Assembly: GCF_014855495.1 (NCBI RefSeq)
Contig: NZ_JACYFJ010000001.1
Span: forward strand, 806,001 to 870,000
DNA: 64,000 nucleotides
Direction: 5' to 3'
Origin: Euzebyella saccharophila
GTDB lineage: Bacteria; Bacteroidota; Bacteroidia; Flavobacteriales; Flavobacteriaceae
Below, in pieces: positions 9,500 to 18,742 of this stretch. Both the position numbers and the translations under genes were made by a program. Each line of letters begins with the position of its first letter. The stretch's first letter is position 1. Below the pieces are notes generated by a model. That model ran no database searches. It was not told where the DNA came from and saw only the letters and a program-made list of their open reading frames with translations.

Positions 9500-11706
9500 T
9501 ATTCTGGGGTTTGGTTGTTCTCAAAATACAATTTAAAAGTAGTTCCTATGCCTACTTCACTTTCTACTTCTATTTTACCTCTCATGGATTCCATTTGGTT
9601 TTTGGTAATAAAGAGGCCAATGCCTTTTGCATCTTTATTTTTATGAAAGGTTTTATACATGCCAAATATTTTCTTGCCATGTCTTTTTAGGTTAATTCCT
9701 AGCCCATTATCCGCAAAACTTAAAATTACATGATTTTCGGTAATTTCTGTTGTAATGTTTAAAGTGGGAGTACGTTTGGGCGAACTATATTTAATACTAT
9801 TGGTAATTAAATTTAAGAATATGCTGTCTATATATGCCGGAATACCGTTTACGGTTAAATTATGGGGCATATCTACAGTGCATTGTACCTTTTTGTCATT
9901 TAATAGAACACTTAGGTTCTTTTTTACCGTGTGTAGGGTTTCAGGTAGGTTTACGGGTACCATTTTTTCATTGGCACCTACTTTTAGTTGAACCACATCG
10001 TTAAGATGTACGACGGTTTCATTCAGGCTTTCAGAGGCATCCTTGAGCATAGAATGGATTTCCGTTACTTCGGATTCATCCTTTTCCCCTTCTAAAAAGC
10101 CAGTGAGCATGGAGAGGTTGGTAGCGTGTGATCTTAGATTATGTGATACAATATGGGCAAAATTCAAAAGGCTATCATTTTGCTGCTTGGTAATATTTAA
10201 AAGCCTGGTCAATTCTTCTTCAGCCTTAATTCTTTGGGAGATATCCATTACCTGCGAAATAAAATGCGAAAGTCTCCCTTCAATATTTCTAACCGCTGTT
10301 ACCGTCAATATCGCAAAAATAGTCTTACCTTCTTTATTAAGGTATCTTTTTTCTATTTTGTAACTATCCCGCTTACCTTTAATTACTTCATTAAGAAGCG
10401 CTACATCCTTTTCTAGGTCTTCTGGGTGCGTAATATCTTGAAAGTTTTTGTTTCGCAACTCTTCTTCCGTGTATCCCAATTTTGAACATAATTGCTTGTT
10501 CACCTGGATCCACTCCCCTTTTAAACCTACCAATGCCATACCCGTTGTAGATTTCTCAAAGGCCCTGTGCAAGGACTCTTCGCTACGTTCAAGCATTAAT
10601 TGTGTTTTGGAAAGCTCTGTGATGTCAAAGTTGGTGCCTATCATTTTGGTGGGCGTACCTTTCTCGTCATAAATAATGACAGCCCTGGCACCTAAGTGTC
10701 TAATTTCTCCTTTTGGGGTGACGATTCTATACTGGGTCTCATATTCTTTTTTGCCTTCTAGGGCATTGTTATGTGTAGATACAATAGTATCTAAATCATC
10801 TGGGTGAACGGCCCTTCTCCAATGATGTCTGTTGTTAGGGTTAAAATTGATTCTTTTAACTCCATATAATTTGTACATGTTGTCATCCCATACAAAGTCT
10901 TCATTGAGCATAGAGTATTCCCATATTCCTATATTGGATCCAGTGGTGGCAATGGCAAGTCTATTGGAAACCTCATTTAATTTGATTTCCATTCTTTTCT
11001 CATCATCAATATCTTGAAAAGTACCAAAAATACGAACACACTTGCCGTGTTTCATTTCAACACTGCCCATGGCACGTACCCAACGTTCCCTTCCTTTAGC
11101 AGTGACAATAACAAGGTTGACATCCCAAGGGGTGCCATCTGCCATGGCTCGCGCCACTACTTTTGAAATAGTATCTCTATGCCTACCTTCTTTATAGAAT
11201 TTAATTCCCTCCTCCAGTTTGGGCATATAGTCCAATGGAAGCTCATGAATTTGTTTGGTGATGTCTGTCCAATAGAGATCATTGGTGAGTAAATCAATTT
11301 CCCAACCGCCAATTTTGGCAACTTCAACAGCTTTTTGGTGAATCTCTTCCTTTCTTTTATTTTCAGAAATATCTTCTAGAAAGAGGATGATTCCTGTAAT
11401 AATGCCGTCAAGGTTTCGCTGAGGTTTCACTTTCCATTTTAACCACTTTACAATACCTTCCACCACCAATTTTTTTGCGTCATTTTGATGGGATTCTCCT
11501 CTAAGGCATTTAGGTAGTACTGTTTCCAATTCTGATTTCAAGTACGGCATAACCTCAAAGAGGTTTATACCTAGTAAATTAGAATTTGGAACAGAAAATT
11601 TGTCTTCCCAAACCGAAGAATAGGTCTGAAAACAATATTGGTCATCCAGTAACGCAATGGCTACAGGTGCTTCTTTGATAAGCGTGTTAATGGTTAAAGT
11701 GTCCAA
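9499..11706 (-). CDS. Multi-PAS sensor histidine kinase
   Basis: 735 residues without obvious transmembrane helices, so probably cytoplasmic. Four PAS or PAC units lie at about 5-115, 125-238, 245-370 and 375-495. The dimerisation and phospho-acceptor helix holds HIVSHNLRSH, with His522 as the likely acceptor. The ATPase domain shows the N box (LITNSIKYSS), FADNGLGI and GIGLFITK with a closing GIGTTFKLYF. It is cotranscribed with two receiver-only regulators. The stacked PAS domains suggest sensing of small cytosolic ligands or redox state; the signal is unknown. Confidence 0.92.
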   Translation of the reverse strand: MDTLTINTLIKEAPVAIALLDDQYCFQTYSSVWEDKFSVPNSNLLGINLFEVMPYLKSELETVLPKCLRGESHQNDAKKLVVEGIVKWLKWKVKPQRNLDGIITGIILFLEDISENKRKEEIHQKAVEVAKIGGWEIDLLTNDLYWTDITKQIHELPLDYMPKLEEGIKFYKEGRHRDTISKVVARAMADGTPWDVNLVIVTAKGRERWVRAMGSVEMKHGKCVRIFGTFQDIDDEKRMEIKLNEVSNRLAIATTGSNIGIWEYSMLNEDFVWDDNMYKLYGVKRINFNPNNRHHWRRAVHPDDLDTIVSTHNNALEGKKEYETQYRIVTPKGEIRHLGARAVIIYDEKGTPTKMIGTNFDITELSKTQLMLERSEESLHRAFEKSTTGMALVGLKGEWIQVNKQLCSKLGYTEEELRNKNFQDITHPEDLEKDVALLNEVIKGKRDSYKIEKRYLNKEGKTIFAILTVTAVRNIEGRLSHFISQVMDISQRIKAEEELTRLLNITKQQNDSLLNFAHIVSHNLRSHATNLSMLTGFLEGEKDESEVTEIHSMLKDASESLNETVVHLNDVVQLKVGANEKMVPVNLPETLHTVKKNLSVLLNDKKVQCTVDMPHNLTVNGIPAYIDSIFLNLITNSIKYSSPKRTPTLNITTEITENHVILSFADNGLGINLKRHGKKIFGMYKTFHKNKDAKGIGLFITKNQMESMRGKIEVESEVGIGTTFKLYFENNQTPE

Positions 11707-11746
11707 TACAAGGGGGGTTTGGAGAGTGAAGTTATAAAAATATGTT

Positions 11747-11754
11747 CAAAAGTA
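11747..11754 (-). promoter_or_regulatory. Candidate -7 element for the histidine kinase operon
   Basis: On the minus strand this reads TACTTTTG, an exact fit to the Bacteroidota TAnnTTTG -7 box, about 40 bases upstream of the kinase ATG. No clear -33 box was found. The divergent interval 11,707-11,953 otherwise shows only AT-rich sequence. Confidence 0.4.
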
Positions 11755-11953
11755 GGAAAATATCTAAAAATTAATGGTTATTTACCTTAATCGTGTAATC
11801 CACTGCAATTACTACTATACAAGGATTTATAAATAAATTTAATAGTGCTATTTTATAAAAGTCAATTGAGGATATTTGAAAGAGATTCAATTTTGTAATT
11901 TTCAGTCGATTTGCTTTCATAGTATTATGAACGTCATTTTTAATAACATTTGT

Positions 11954-12421
11954 ATGAATGAAGATTTTTTAAATTATATAAGGTCTGGGAATGTAGGAAA
12001 GGTATCAACAGCAATTGCAGACAATCCTAAGCTCATGTCCGTTAAAGACCAAAGAGGTTCCACGCCCCTTATTTTAGCTACCTATTATAATCAATATGAA
12101 ATTGCCCAATTGTTGTTGGAGAAAGGTGCAGAAGTAGATGAAGTAGATGGGGCCGGTAATACGGCATTAATGGGCGTCTGTTTTAAAGGATATGATGGGT
12201 TGGCAGAATTGTTGGTGAATAAAGGAGCCAATGTAAATGTGAAAAATTCCATGGGGGGTACCTGCTTAATTTATGCAGCTACATTTAACAAACCTAAAAT
12301 TGCAAAGTTGCTACTGGATAATGGAGCGGATACAAGCGTAAAGGATAATAGGGGACATACGGCCCTCGACCATGCCAAGTTACAAGGTTCCCATGAGCTT
12401 ATTAACATGTTGGAAGTGTAA
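11954..12421 (+). CDS. Ankyrin-repeat protein
   Basis: About 155 residues of ankyrin repeats: DQRGSTPLILATYYNQ, GAGNTALMGVC, KNSMGGTCLIYAAT and DNRGHTALDHAK each start a 33-residue repeat. Such proteins bind partners; no enzymatic motif is present. I chose the ATG at 11,954 because the conserved start of this small family is an acidic helix (NEDFLNYIRSGN). In-frame ATG at 11,927 and TTG at 11,876 would only add non-conserved residues. The stop TAA overlaps the ATG of the Nudix gene, so the two are translationally coupled. Confidence 0.82.
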   Translation: MNEDFLNYIRSGNVGKVSTAIADNPKLMSVKDQRGSTPLILATYYNQYEIAQLLLEKGAEVDEVDGAGNTALMGVCFKGYDGLAELLVNKGANVNVKNSMGGTCLIYAATFNKPKIAKLLLDNGADTSVKDNRGHTALDHAKLQGSHELINMLEV

Positions 12422-13050
12422 TGGATTTAAGTGCGGAAGAACAACTTAATTTAGTAAAACGCCTTAAATCAATAGCTGATATTGGATTGGTCTATGCCGA
12501 AAGTGATTACTCAGAGGAACGCTATCAAGAAGTTAGGCAAATAAGTCTCCAATTAATGGCGCAAATTTCGGGTACACAACTTAAGACTTTAGATAACTTC
12601 TTTCTTCCTGAAAAAGACTATCCAACGGTAAAAGTAGATGTTCGGGGTTTTGTTCTAAATGAACAAAATGAGATTTTAATGGCGAAGGAAAGATTGGATA
12701 ACAAGTGGACAATTCCCGGTGGTTGGGCAGATGTAGGGGATACTCCCTCTGAGGCTGTTATAAAAGAGATAAAGGAAGAAACCGGTTATGAAGCTGAAGT
12801 GGGTAGACTTTTGGCCATTTATGATAAAAGATGTCACCCTCATCCCCCACAAACATTCTATATTTATAAATTGATATTTCTTTGCAATATAACCGGAGGT
12901 GTCCAAAAGCATGGATATGATATGGAAGCCGTTGGATTCTTTAAAATAAATGAATTACCAGAACTTTCTAAAGATCGTATTCTCTCCTCACAACTTCAGC
13001 AGTTGTATGAGTTGGCTAAAGGAGAGGGAAGTAAGGTACATATTGATTGA
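12421..13050 (+). CDS. Nudix hydrolase with N-terminal helical Nudix-associated domain
   Basis: 209 residues. Residues 1-65 form a helical extension like the N-terminal domain of nucleoside-diphosphate-linked-X hydrolases. The Nudix domain follows (about 66-200), with the box GWADVGDTPSEA...KEIKEETGY. Compared with the consensus G-x5-E-x7-REUxEExGU, the first Glu is Asp and the Arg is Lys, both conservative; the metal-binding EE pair is kept. The likely role is hydrolysis of an NDP-sugar or modified nucleotide. It lies between the ankyrin gene (overlapping codons) and the amidase gene (3-base gap), in one operon. Confidence 0.88.
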   Translation: MDLSAEEQLNLVKRLKSIADIGLVYAESDYSEERYQEVRQISLQLMAQISGTQLKTLDNFFLPEKDYPTVKVDVRGFVLNEQNEILMAKERLDNKWTIPGGWADVGDTPSEAVIKEIKEETGYEAEVGRLLAIYDKRCHPHPPQTFYIYKLIFLCNITGGVQKHGYDMEAVGFFKINELPELSKDRILSSQLQQLYELAKGEGSKVHID

Positions 13051-13053
13051 TTT

Positions 13054-13830
13054 ATGAAAGAGGAATTACATATAGCCATGGTGCAAACAGCCTTGGAATG
13101 GGAAAAACCCGAAGTCAATAGAAAATCGATTTCTAATAAAATCGATTTAATTTCCAAAGACGTGGATATCATTATTTTACCCGAAATGTTCACTACCGGT
13201 TTTACCATGACCCCTGAGAATATAGATATTTCCGAAGGCTGTAAAACCATAGATTGGATGCAAAATATTGCAGACGGGAAAGGGGTGGCCATTGTGGGTA
13301 GTGTGGCCTATAATACAGGAAAGGAATTTGTTAATCGGCTATTTTTTGTTGCCCCAAATGAAAAAGAGGTATATTATGATAAGCGTCATACCTTTACATT
13401 GGCGGGAGAGGACAAGGTGTATAAAGCGGGAAAAGATAAGTTGATTGTAGACTACTTGGGATTTAAAATTTGTCCGCTGGTATGCTATGATCTTAGGTTT
13501 CCTGTATGGGCAAGAAATGTGGACAACTATGATGTTCTTTTATACGTAGCTAATTGGCCAAAGCTCAGAGTGGCTGCTTGGGATGCCCTTTTAAAAGCTC
13601 GTGCCATTGAAAATATTTCCTATTGTATTGGAGTTAACAGAATTGGGGTAGATCAAAAAGGCAATGAATATTCTGGGCATTCGGGCGTATATGACTGCTT
13701 AGGCAGCCAAAAGGTTTTCTCCCAAAAAGAGGAGGTGATATATGCAACCTTGTATAAAAACCATATTACCGAAACAAGGAAAAAACTGAAGTTTTTAGAA
13801 GACAGGGATAATTTTACTCTCGTATTGTAA
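13054..13830 (+). CDS. Carbon-nitrogen hydrolase, omega-amidase type
   Basis: 258 residues of the nitrilase superfamily. The catalytic triad is visible as Glu44 (LPEMF), Lys110 (YYDKRHTF) and Cys144 (VCYDLRFP). Length and motifs fit the YafV/Nit2 branch, which hydrolyses alpha-keto-glutaramate or alpha-ketosuccinamate in glutamine and methionine salvage. It is third in the ankyrin-Nudix-amidase operon. Its 3' end overlaps the convergent lipoprotein gene by 17 bases. Confidence 0.88.
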   Translation: MKEELHIAMVQTALEWEKPEVNRKSISNKIDLISKDVDIIILPEMFTTGFTMTPENIDISEGCKTIDWMQNIADGKGVAIVGSVAYNTGKEFVNRLFFVAPNEKEVYYDKRHTFTLAGEDKVYKAGKDKLIVDYLGFKICPLVCYDLRFPVWARNVDNYDVLLYVANWPKLRVAAWDALLKARAIENISYCIGVNRIGVDQKGNEYSGHSGVYDCLGSQKVFSQKEEVIYATLYKNHITETRKKLKFLEDRDNFTLVL

Positions 13831-15430
13831 ACGTCTCCACTTTTTCCCAATTGGCCCTTACTTCAATAACATCAGGATAATAACTAATTCGCTCAGGTTG
13901 TAATTGCTTTAGGTAATTACCGGTATCCCATCGATTATTTCCGTTTTTGTCAAAAATTACTTTTAAAAGATAATTTCCTGGGTCTAAATGATTGAACTCA
14001 AAGGATTGGGGTTCATTAGCAATTATTTCGCGCTCAAGACTTCCTTGCTCATCCGTTAGTTGTACAATTAAAGGATAGGCATCCTCTGCTACTTTTACCT
14101 CAAACCTCAAATTTCCATAATCGGCATAGCTCCCGGTTGATAAAAAATAAGAGAGGGTGTCATTGGCTTGGCCAAAGAAATCTTCAATCGCTCCCGGCAG
14201 TAAATCCAGTTGATAACTTGAATTGGGTTCTTTTTCAAAATTTATGTCAACTTTATTCAAAACGGTGTCCAATTCACTCTTAAAGGTAATGGCAACAGAA
14301 TCTTGGTTCATCATGCTCATTAAGGTGGTGTCAATAGAAATGAGAGGTGTGTTGGCTCCAATGAAAAAGGACTCCGTAAAACTTAATGAACTGCTTTGAT
14401 TAGGGTTTAAACGTAAAGAGTCAATGCCAACCTTCCTATTTTTGACCGTAAAAGTGTCCTTTACTTTTAATCTCTCATTGGTAACCGTAAAAACGATGGA
14501 ATCCATTTCGTAGGGAGTCAGCCAAAAATTTAGAGTATCCTTGTCCTTTTCCTTCACTATTTTTGTTGAAACAGTGTCCGGCAGTGTAGTAAGAGGTGTT
14601 ATCTCCACGCCTGTCGCATCCCCATAGTATCCAAACTGTATTCTGTTTTTGGCAACAAGACTAGGTACTGCCATACTGTAATTGGGTACTTCCTTGAACA
14701 AGTTTAAAACGTAAGTAGAGTCCGTCGGTAACGTAATAGTATCTGGTAGGAAAGCAATTTTGTCTGCGTTTTGGTCAAAAACATGGTTTTTGGCCGCATC
14801 CTTTAGGGCAAAAAGCTTGTATTGACCTTCCTTTAAATTTTTTAATCTAAATATAACGGCACTGTCAAGGGTGTTGGTGATATAATTGGGAGGTTTTTTG
14901 TAAACTGTGGAATCTGTGTAAGCTGTATCCATTTCATACAACATGATACTTATAAAGTCATCAGCCTTTCTTTTATAGGCATCCTTTACGGCACCTGTAA
15001 GTTGCAGAGAATCTATATAATCTCCCGTTGAGAAAACATAGGTTAAGAAAGAACTTGGGTTTCCTTCATTGTTGTCTTGAACACTTTGGCCAAAATTTAT
15101 GGTATAGGTGGTGTTATCCTTTAAGGTGTCTTTGAATTTGAATTCCACATACTTGCTGGCGCCACCTTGAGGCGTAATATCTGGCTGATATTTTAATGGT
15201 GGAGAAACTATTAATTGGTTTTGTACGTCTTCCAATTTTATAAGCTCATCAAAATAAAGACGAATTCGTTTCGCTTTAAAGTTGGTGGTCATACTATCGG
15301 GTTCGGTTTTTACCAAGGTAGGAGGCGTAATATCCTTAGGGCCACCAGATGGGCTACCTTTTCTGGCACACTGCCAAAGGCTGTTCACAATTAAAAGAAG
15401 AAAAAGAAACGCCGTAAACCTACGCACCAT
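13814..15430 (-). CDS. Ig-like (Big_5) domain lipoprotein
   Basis: About 538 residues from the ATG at 15,430; an ATG seven codons earlier would weaken the leader. A hydrophobic leader ends in LWQC, giving a lipoprotein with Cys21, followed by the ARKGSPSGGPKD segment typical of this flavobacterial family. An Ig-like domain (about 30-130: PDSMTTNFKAKRIRLYFDE) is followed by further beta-rich domains and a C-terminal region with a GNNRWDTGNY motif. It is anchored in the cell envelope; function unknown. It ends tail-to-tail with the amidase gene. Confidence 0.82.
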   Translation of the reverse strand: MVRRFTAFLFLLLIVNSLWQCARKGSPSGGPKDITPPTLVKTEPDSMTTNFKAKRIRLYFDELIKLEDVQNQLIVSPPLKYQPDITPQGGASKYVEFKFKDTLKDNTTYTINFGQSVQDNNEGNPSSFLTYVFSTGDYIDSLQLTGAVKDAYKRKADDFISIMLYEMDTAYTDSTVYKKPPNYITNTLDSAVIFRLKNLKEGQYKLFALKDAAKNHVFDQNADKIAFLPDTITLPTDSTYVLNLFKEVPNYSMAVPSLVAKNRIQFGYYGDATGVEITPLTTLPDTVSTKIVKEKDKDTLNFWLTPYEMDSIVFTVTNERLKVKDTFTVKNRKVGIDSLRLNPNQSSSLSFTESFFIGANTPLISIDTTLMSMMNQDSVAITFKSELDTVLNKVDINFEKEPNSSYQLDLLPGAIEDFFGQANDTLSYFLSTGSYADYGNLRFEVKVAEDAYPLIVQLTDEQGSLEREIIANEPQSFEFNHLDPGNYLLKVIFDKNGNNRWDTGNYLKQLQPERISYYPDVIEVRANWEKVETFTIRE

Positions 15431-15482
15431 AAACCAGAAATATGGATACAAAGAAACGACTAATTTTTGGCAAAAACCATAA

Positions 15483-16190
15483 TTAGGGTACTACGGCCAT
15501 ACTAGTAATATATAGTTTGGTGTCTATGCCGATTGAAAGAGCTTGAGCACATATTTCCATGGTACCACCAGTGGTAATAACATCATCTACCAATAGAATA
15601 TTTTTGCCCGTTAGCCTTTCTGGGTTATTTAAGGCATATAAAGAGGTTTGCTGCTGCCATCTTCCCAACCGGTTCTTTTTGGTCTGCGTTTTAGTATTCG
15701 CGGTTTTAACAAGAATATCATCTATATAATCAGCTTCAAGGTACACTGCCAATTTTTTAGCGAATTTGCTTACTTGATTATATCCCCTCTTTTTTAATTT
15801 TTTGGAATGTAGCGGTACAGGTATTACAAGATCTATTTTACCGTCTAGCTCTTTACTGTCTTTTAACAATTGACCGTACCACTCTCCTAAAAAGTCACCA
15901 ATTACTTCTTGATTTCTATATTTTAGGTTATGAATGAGCTGTTGAACAATCCCTTTTTTTGAGAAAAAAAGGAAAGAACTCGCTTTTTCTATGTTAATTC
16001 GACCATAAAATATACGGTCAACGGGATTTTCTTCGTTAAAAGAATAATCGGTGAGTGGCAAATTGTTCCGACAAGTGGTACAGACCAGTTCCTCTCCTCT
16101 GATTAAATGAGCATTACATCCAAAACAGACCCTAGGGAAAAGGACCGTAATGATATCAATTATTATATTTGTTAACTTTTTATACAGCAA
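15483..16190 (-). CDS. comF: ComF family phosphoribosyltransferase-like protein
   Basis: 235 residues. The N-terminus carries a four-cysteine zinc site (CFGC...CTTC). The C-terminal half is a type I PRTase fold with the PRPP-binding loop ILLVDDVITTGGT and the upstream PVPLHSKKLKKRGYNQ. ComF proteins take part in DNA uptake or processing of imported single strands in competent bacteria; the exact reaction is unsettled. It lies upstream of the lipoprotein gene in the same direction with a 52-base gap. Confidence 0.9.
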   Translation of the reverse strand: MLYKKLTNIIIDIITVLFPRVCFGCNAHLIRGEELVCTTCRNNLPLTDYSFNEENPVDRIFYGRINIEKASSFLFFSKKGIVQQLIHNLKYRNQEVIGDFLGEWYGQLLKDSKELDGKIDLVIPVPLHSKKLKKRGYNQVSKFAKKLAVYLEADYIDDILVKTANTKTQTKKNRLGRWQQQTSLYALNNPERLTGKNILLVDDVITTGGTMEICAQALSIGIDTKLYITSMAVVP

Positions 16191-16236
16191 AATCTAAGCT
16201 CGAAAAGATCGACTTACCTAAAGCGCACCGTTCCCA

Positions 16237-17133
16237 ATGAACGTTCAAGATACTAAATTCAATTACAAGATTATTTTTGCTGCCCTGGTTGCCGTAATTA
16301 TCGGTATTCTTATAGCTTTTTATTACAGTTATGCCCAGAACAAAAGCGAAATAGCCTTTTTACAACGTGAAAAGGAACTTCTTGTTCAGGATTTGAATTT
16401 AATGAAAACCGATGTTGATAGGCTCTCTGCGCTCAATGAGGTAAACGAAATTGAATTGGAAAGTTCAAAATATAGAATTCAACAATTATTGGATTCCGTT
16501 GGGCAATTAAATTTCACTATCGAAAAACTGAGAGAGTTTAAGACCGAATTAAGAAGGCTCGAGTCTAAAAATGATAGTTTAAAGCTTAAAAATAATTTCC
16601 TTAGGTATAATAATACGCTACTTACTGAGAAGTATGAAAAGACCAAAAGGGAATTGGAACAGCTGAAAGGAAAGAGTGTTTCCTTGGCAGAGGCAGAGGC
16701 CATGCAAAGGCAGAAAATCAAGGAACTTAATCGGGAGTTAAAATCTAAAAGTTACCTAAGCCTTCAGGGCACGGAGGGAAGTGGTTTTAGGTTGCGCAGT
16801 GGCAAGCCAATTAATACCAATAAAGCCTCAATCATTGAAAAACTTCGCGGTTGTGTAACGGTTTTGGCAGATATAAGGGAGATGAACACCATGAAGGTTA
16901 TCTACTATCAGTTTTTAGATCCCAACATGACCGTAGTTGCAGACAATGCGAATACCATTTCTGTAAACGGAAATGTCTACAGTAAAAGAGTTGAGTTTAA
17001 ATTCAACGGTGAGGACACCAATATCTGCGACTTTATTACCATCCCTCAAGGTTCGTTGGAAGAAGGAATGTACAGGCTTAACATTTTTGAAGGACAAAAA
17101 CTACTGTCCTCTACGGAATTTGAGCTGAAATAA
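16237..17133 (+). CDS. Membrane-anchored coiled-coil protein, unknown function
   Basis: 298 residues: one N-terminal transmembrane helix (about 11-32), a long coiled coil (about 36-175, rich in E, K, L and R) and a C-terminal beta-rich domain (about 180-298, with VISNGN-like and DFITIPQGSLEEG segments). The topology suggests a bitopic inner-membrane protein with the coiled coil outside the cytoplasm. It shows no enzymatic motif. It is divergent from comF and ends 37 bases before the glycyl-tRNA synthetase gene, which has its own promoter. Confidence 0.8.
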   Translation: MNVQDTKFNYKIIFAALVAVIIGILIAFYYSYAQNKSEIAFLQREKELLVQDLNLMKTDVDRLSALNEVNEIELESSKYRIQQLLDSVGQLNFTIEKLREFKTELRRLESKNDSLKLKNNFLRYNNTLLTEKYEKTKRELEQLKGKSVSLAEAEAMQRQKIKELNRELKSKSYLSLQGTEGSGFRLRSGKPINTNKASIIEKLRGCVTVLADIREMNTMKVIYYQFLDPNMTVVADNANTISVNGNVYSKRVEFKFNGEDTNICDFITIPQGSLEEGMYRLNIFEGQKLLSSTEFELK

Positions 17134-17138
17134 TTTTT

Positions 17139-17166
17139 TTTGACTTTAGGTAATATCCTATTTTTG
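17139..17166 (+). promoter_or_regulatory. Promoter of the glycyl-tRNA synthetase gene
   Basis: A -33-like TTTG (17,139-17,142), a 16-base spacer and an exact -7 box TATTTTTG (17,159-17,166). The ATG is at 17,171, so transcription would start at or within a few bases of the start codon. Confidence 0.55.
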
Positions 17167-17170
17167 CCGC

Positions 17171-18715
17171 ATGGCAAAACAAGAAGACGATTTTAAGAGG
17201 GTTATCTCCCATGCAAAGGAATACGGGTACGTATTTCAATCCAGTGAAATATATGATGGTTTAAGCGCTGTTTATGACTATGCTCAAAACGGTGCGGAAC
17301 TAAAAAAGAATATTAGGGATTATTGGTGGAAAGCCATGGTGCAACTCAATGATAATATTGTAGGTATAGACGCCGCCATATTTATGCACCCCACTACTTG
17401 GAAAGCTTCCGGGCACGTTGATGCGTTCAATGATCCCATGATAGACAACAAAGACTCTAAAAAAAGGTATCGTGCAGATGTTTTGGTAGAGGATTACGTT
17501 GCTAAAATCGAGGCAAAAATAGAGAAAGAAGTTGCCAAAGCAGAAAAGAGATTTGGCGATAAGTTTGATAAAGAACAGTTTTTGGCTACCAACCAAAGAG
17601 TGATAGATTATCAAGAACAAGCAAGATCTATTCTTAGTAGATTGGCCAAATCTTTGGAAAAAGAAGATTTGTCAGATGTAAAAAAGCTTATTGAAGAGTT
17701 GGAAATTGCCTGCCCTATGTCCGGTTCTAGAAACTGGACAGATGTGAAGCAATTCAACCTAATGTTCGGTACAAAATTGGGAGCATCTGCGGAAAGTGCC
17801 ATGGATTTATATCTACGTCCAGAAACGGCTCAAGGTATTTTCGTAAACTTTTTGAACGTTCAGAAAACCAGCCGAATGAAAATTCCTTTCGGTATAGCAC
17901 AGACAGGAAAAGCTTTTAGAAATGAAATTGTTGCTAGGCAGTTCATTTTTAGAATGAGGGAGTTTGAACAAATGGAAATGCAGTTTTTCATTAAACCGGG
18001 CACTCAAATGGAGTGGTATGAAACATGGAAGGAAAACCGGATGAAATGGCATTTAAGCCTTGGTTTGGGAGAGGATAATTATCGTTTTCATGACCATGAA
18101 AAATTGGCGCATTATGCAGATGCAGCCGCGGATATTGAATTTCGCTTTCCTTTTGGGTTCAAGGAATTGGAAGGAATACACTCCAGAACAGACTTTGATT
18201 TAGGTAATCACGAGAAATATTCCGGTAAAAAATTACAATACTTCGATCCTGAAACCAGGGAGAGTTATGTGCCCTACGTGCTTGAAACTTCTATTGGCTT
18301 AGACCGTATGTTTTTGGCCGTATTCTCTAATTCCTTACAGGAAGAGGAGTTGGAAAACGGTACCTTTAGGACGGTGCTTAAGTTACCTCCTGTACTGGCG
18401 CCCACAAAAGCGGCTATCTTTCCTTTGTTGAAAAAGGACGGATTGCCAGAACTTGCCCAAGAAATTGTAGATGACTTAAAATGGGACTTTAATGTTCTAT
18501 ATGATGAAAAGGATGCCGTGGGTCGTCGTTATAGAAGGCAGGACGCTAATGGTACCCCCTTTTGCATTACGGTAGATCATCAATCTTTGGAAGACCAAAC
18601 GGTGACCATTCGCCATAGAGATTCTATGGAACAGGAACGTGTAGCCATTGCCGATGTGAAACGTATTATTCACGAGCAAGTAGACATGAAAACTTGGTTG
18701 CAGAAAATTCAATAG
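17171..18715 (+). CDS. glyQS: Glycyl-tRNA synthetase, alpha2 (eukaryote-like) type
   Basis: 514 residues, full length for the homodimeric class II enzyme that charges tRNA-Gly. It opens with the family start (VISHAKEYGYVFQSSEIYDGL). Motif 2 appears as FRNEIVARQFIFRMREFEQ and motif 3 as ETSIGLDRMFLAVF. The anticodon-binding domain is at about 410-510. The gene probably has a very short or no leader, given the promoter position. It converges on the FecA-like receptor gene with a 27-base gap. Confidence 0.96.
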   Translation: MAKQEDDFKRVISHAKEYGYVFQSSEIYDGLSAVYDYAQNGAELKKNIRDYWWKAMVQLNDNIVGIDAAIFMHPTTWKASGHVDAFNDPMIDNKDSKKRYRADVLVEDYVAKIEAKIEKEVAKAEKRFGDKFDKEQFLATNQRVIDYQEQARSILSRLAKSLEKEDLSDVKKLIEELEIACPMSGSRNWTDVKQFNLMFGTKLGASAESAMDLYLRPETAQGIFVNFLNVQKTSRMKIPFGIAQTGKAFRNEIVARQFIFRMREFEQMEMQFFIKPGTQMEWYETWKENRMKWHLSLGLGEDNYRFHDHEKLAHYADAAADIEFRFPFGFKELEGIHSRTDFDLGNHEKYSGKKLQYFDPETRESYVPYVLETSIGLDRMFLAVFSNSLQEEELENGTFRTVLKLPPVLAPTKAAIFPLLKKDGLPELAQEIVDDLKWDFNVLYDEKDAVGRRYRRQDANGTPFCITVDHQSLEDQTVTIRHRDSMEQERVAIADVKRIIHEQVDMKTWLQKIQ

Positions 18716-18742
18716 GCCACTACTGCTATCTTTTAAATTTTT

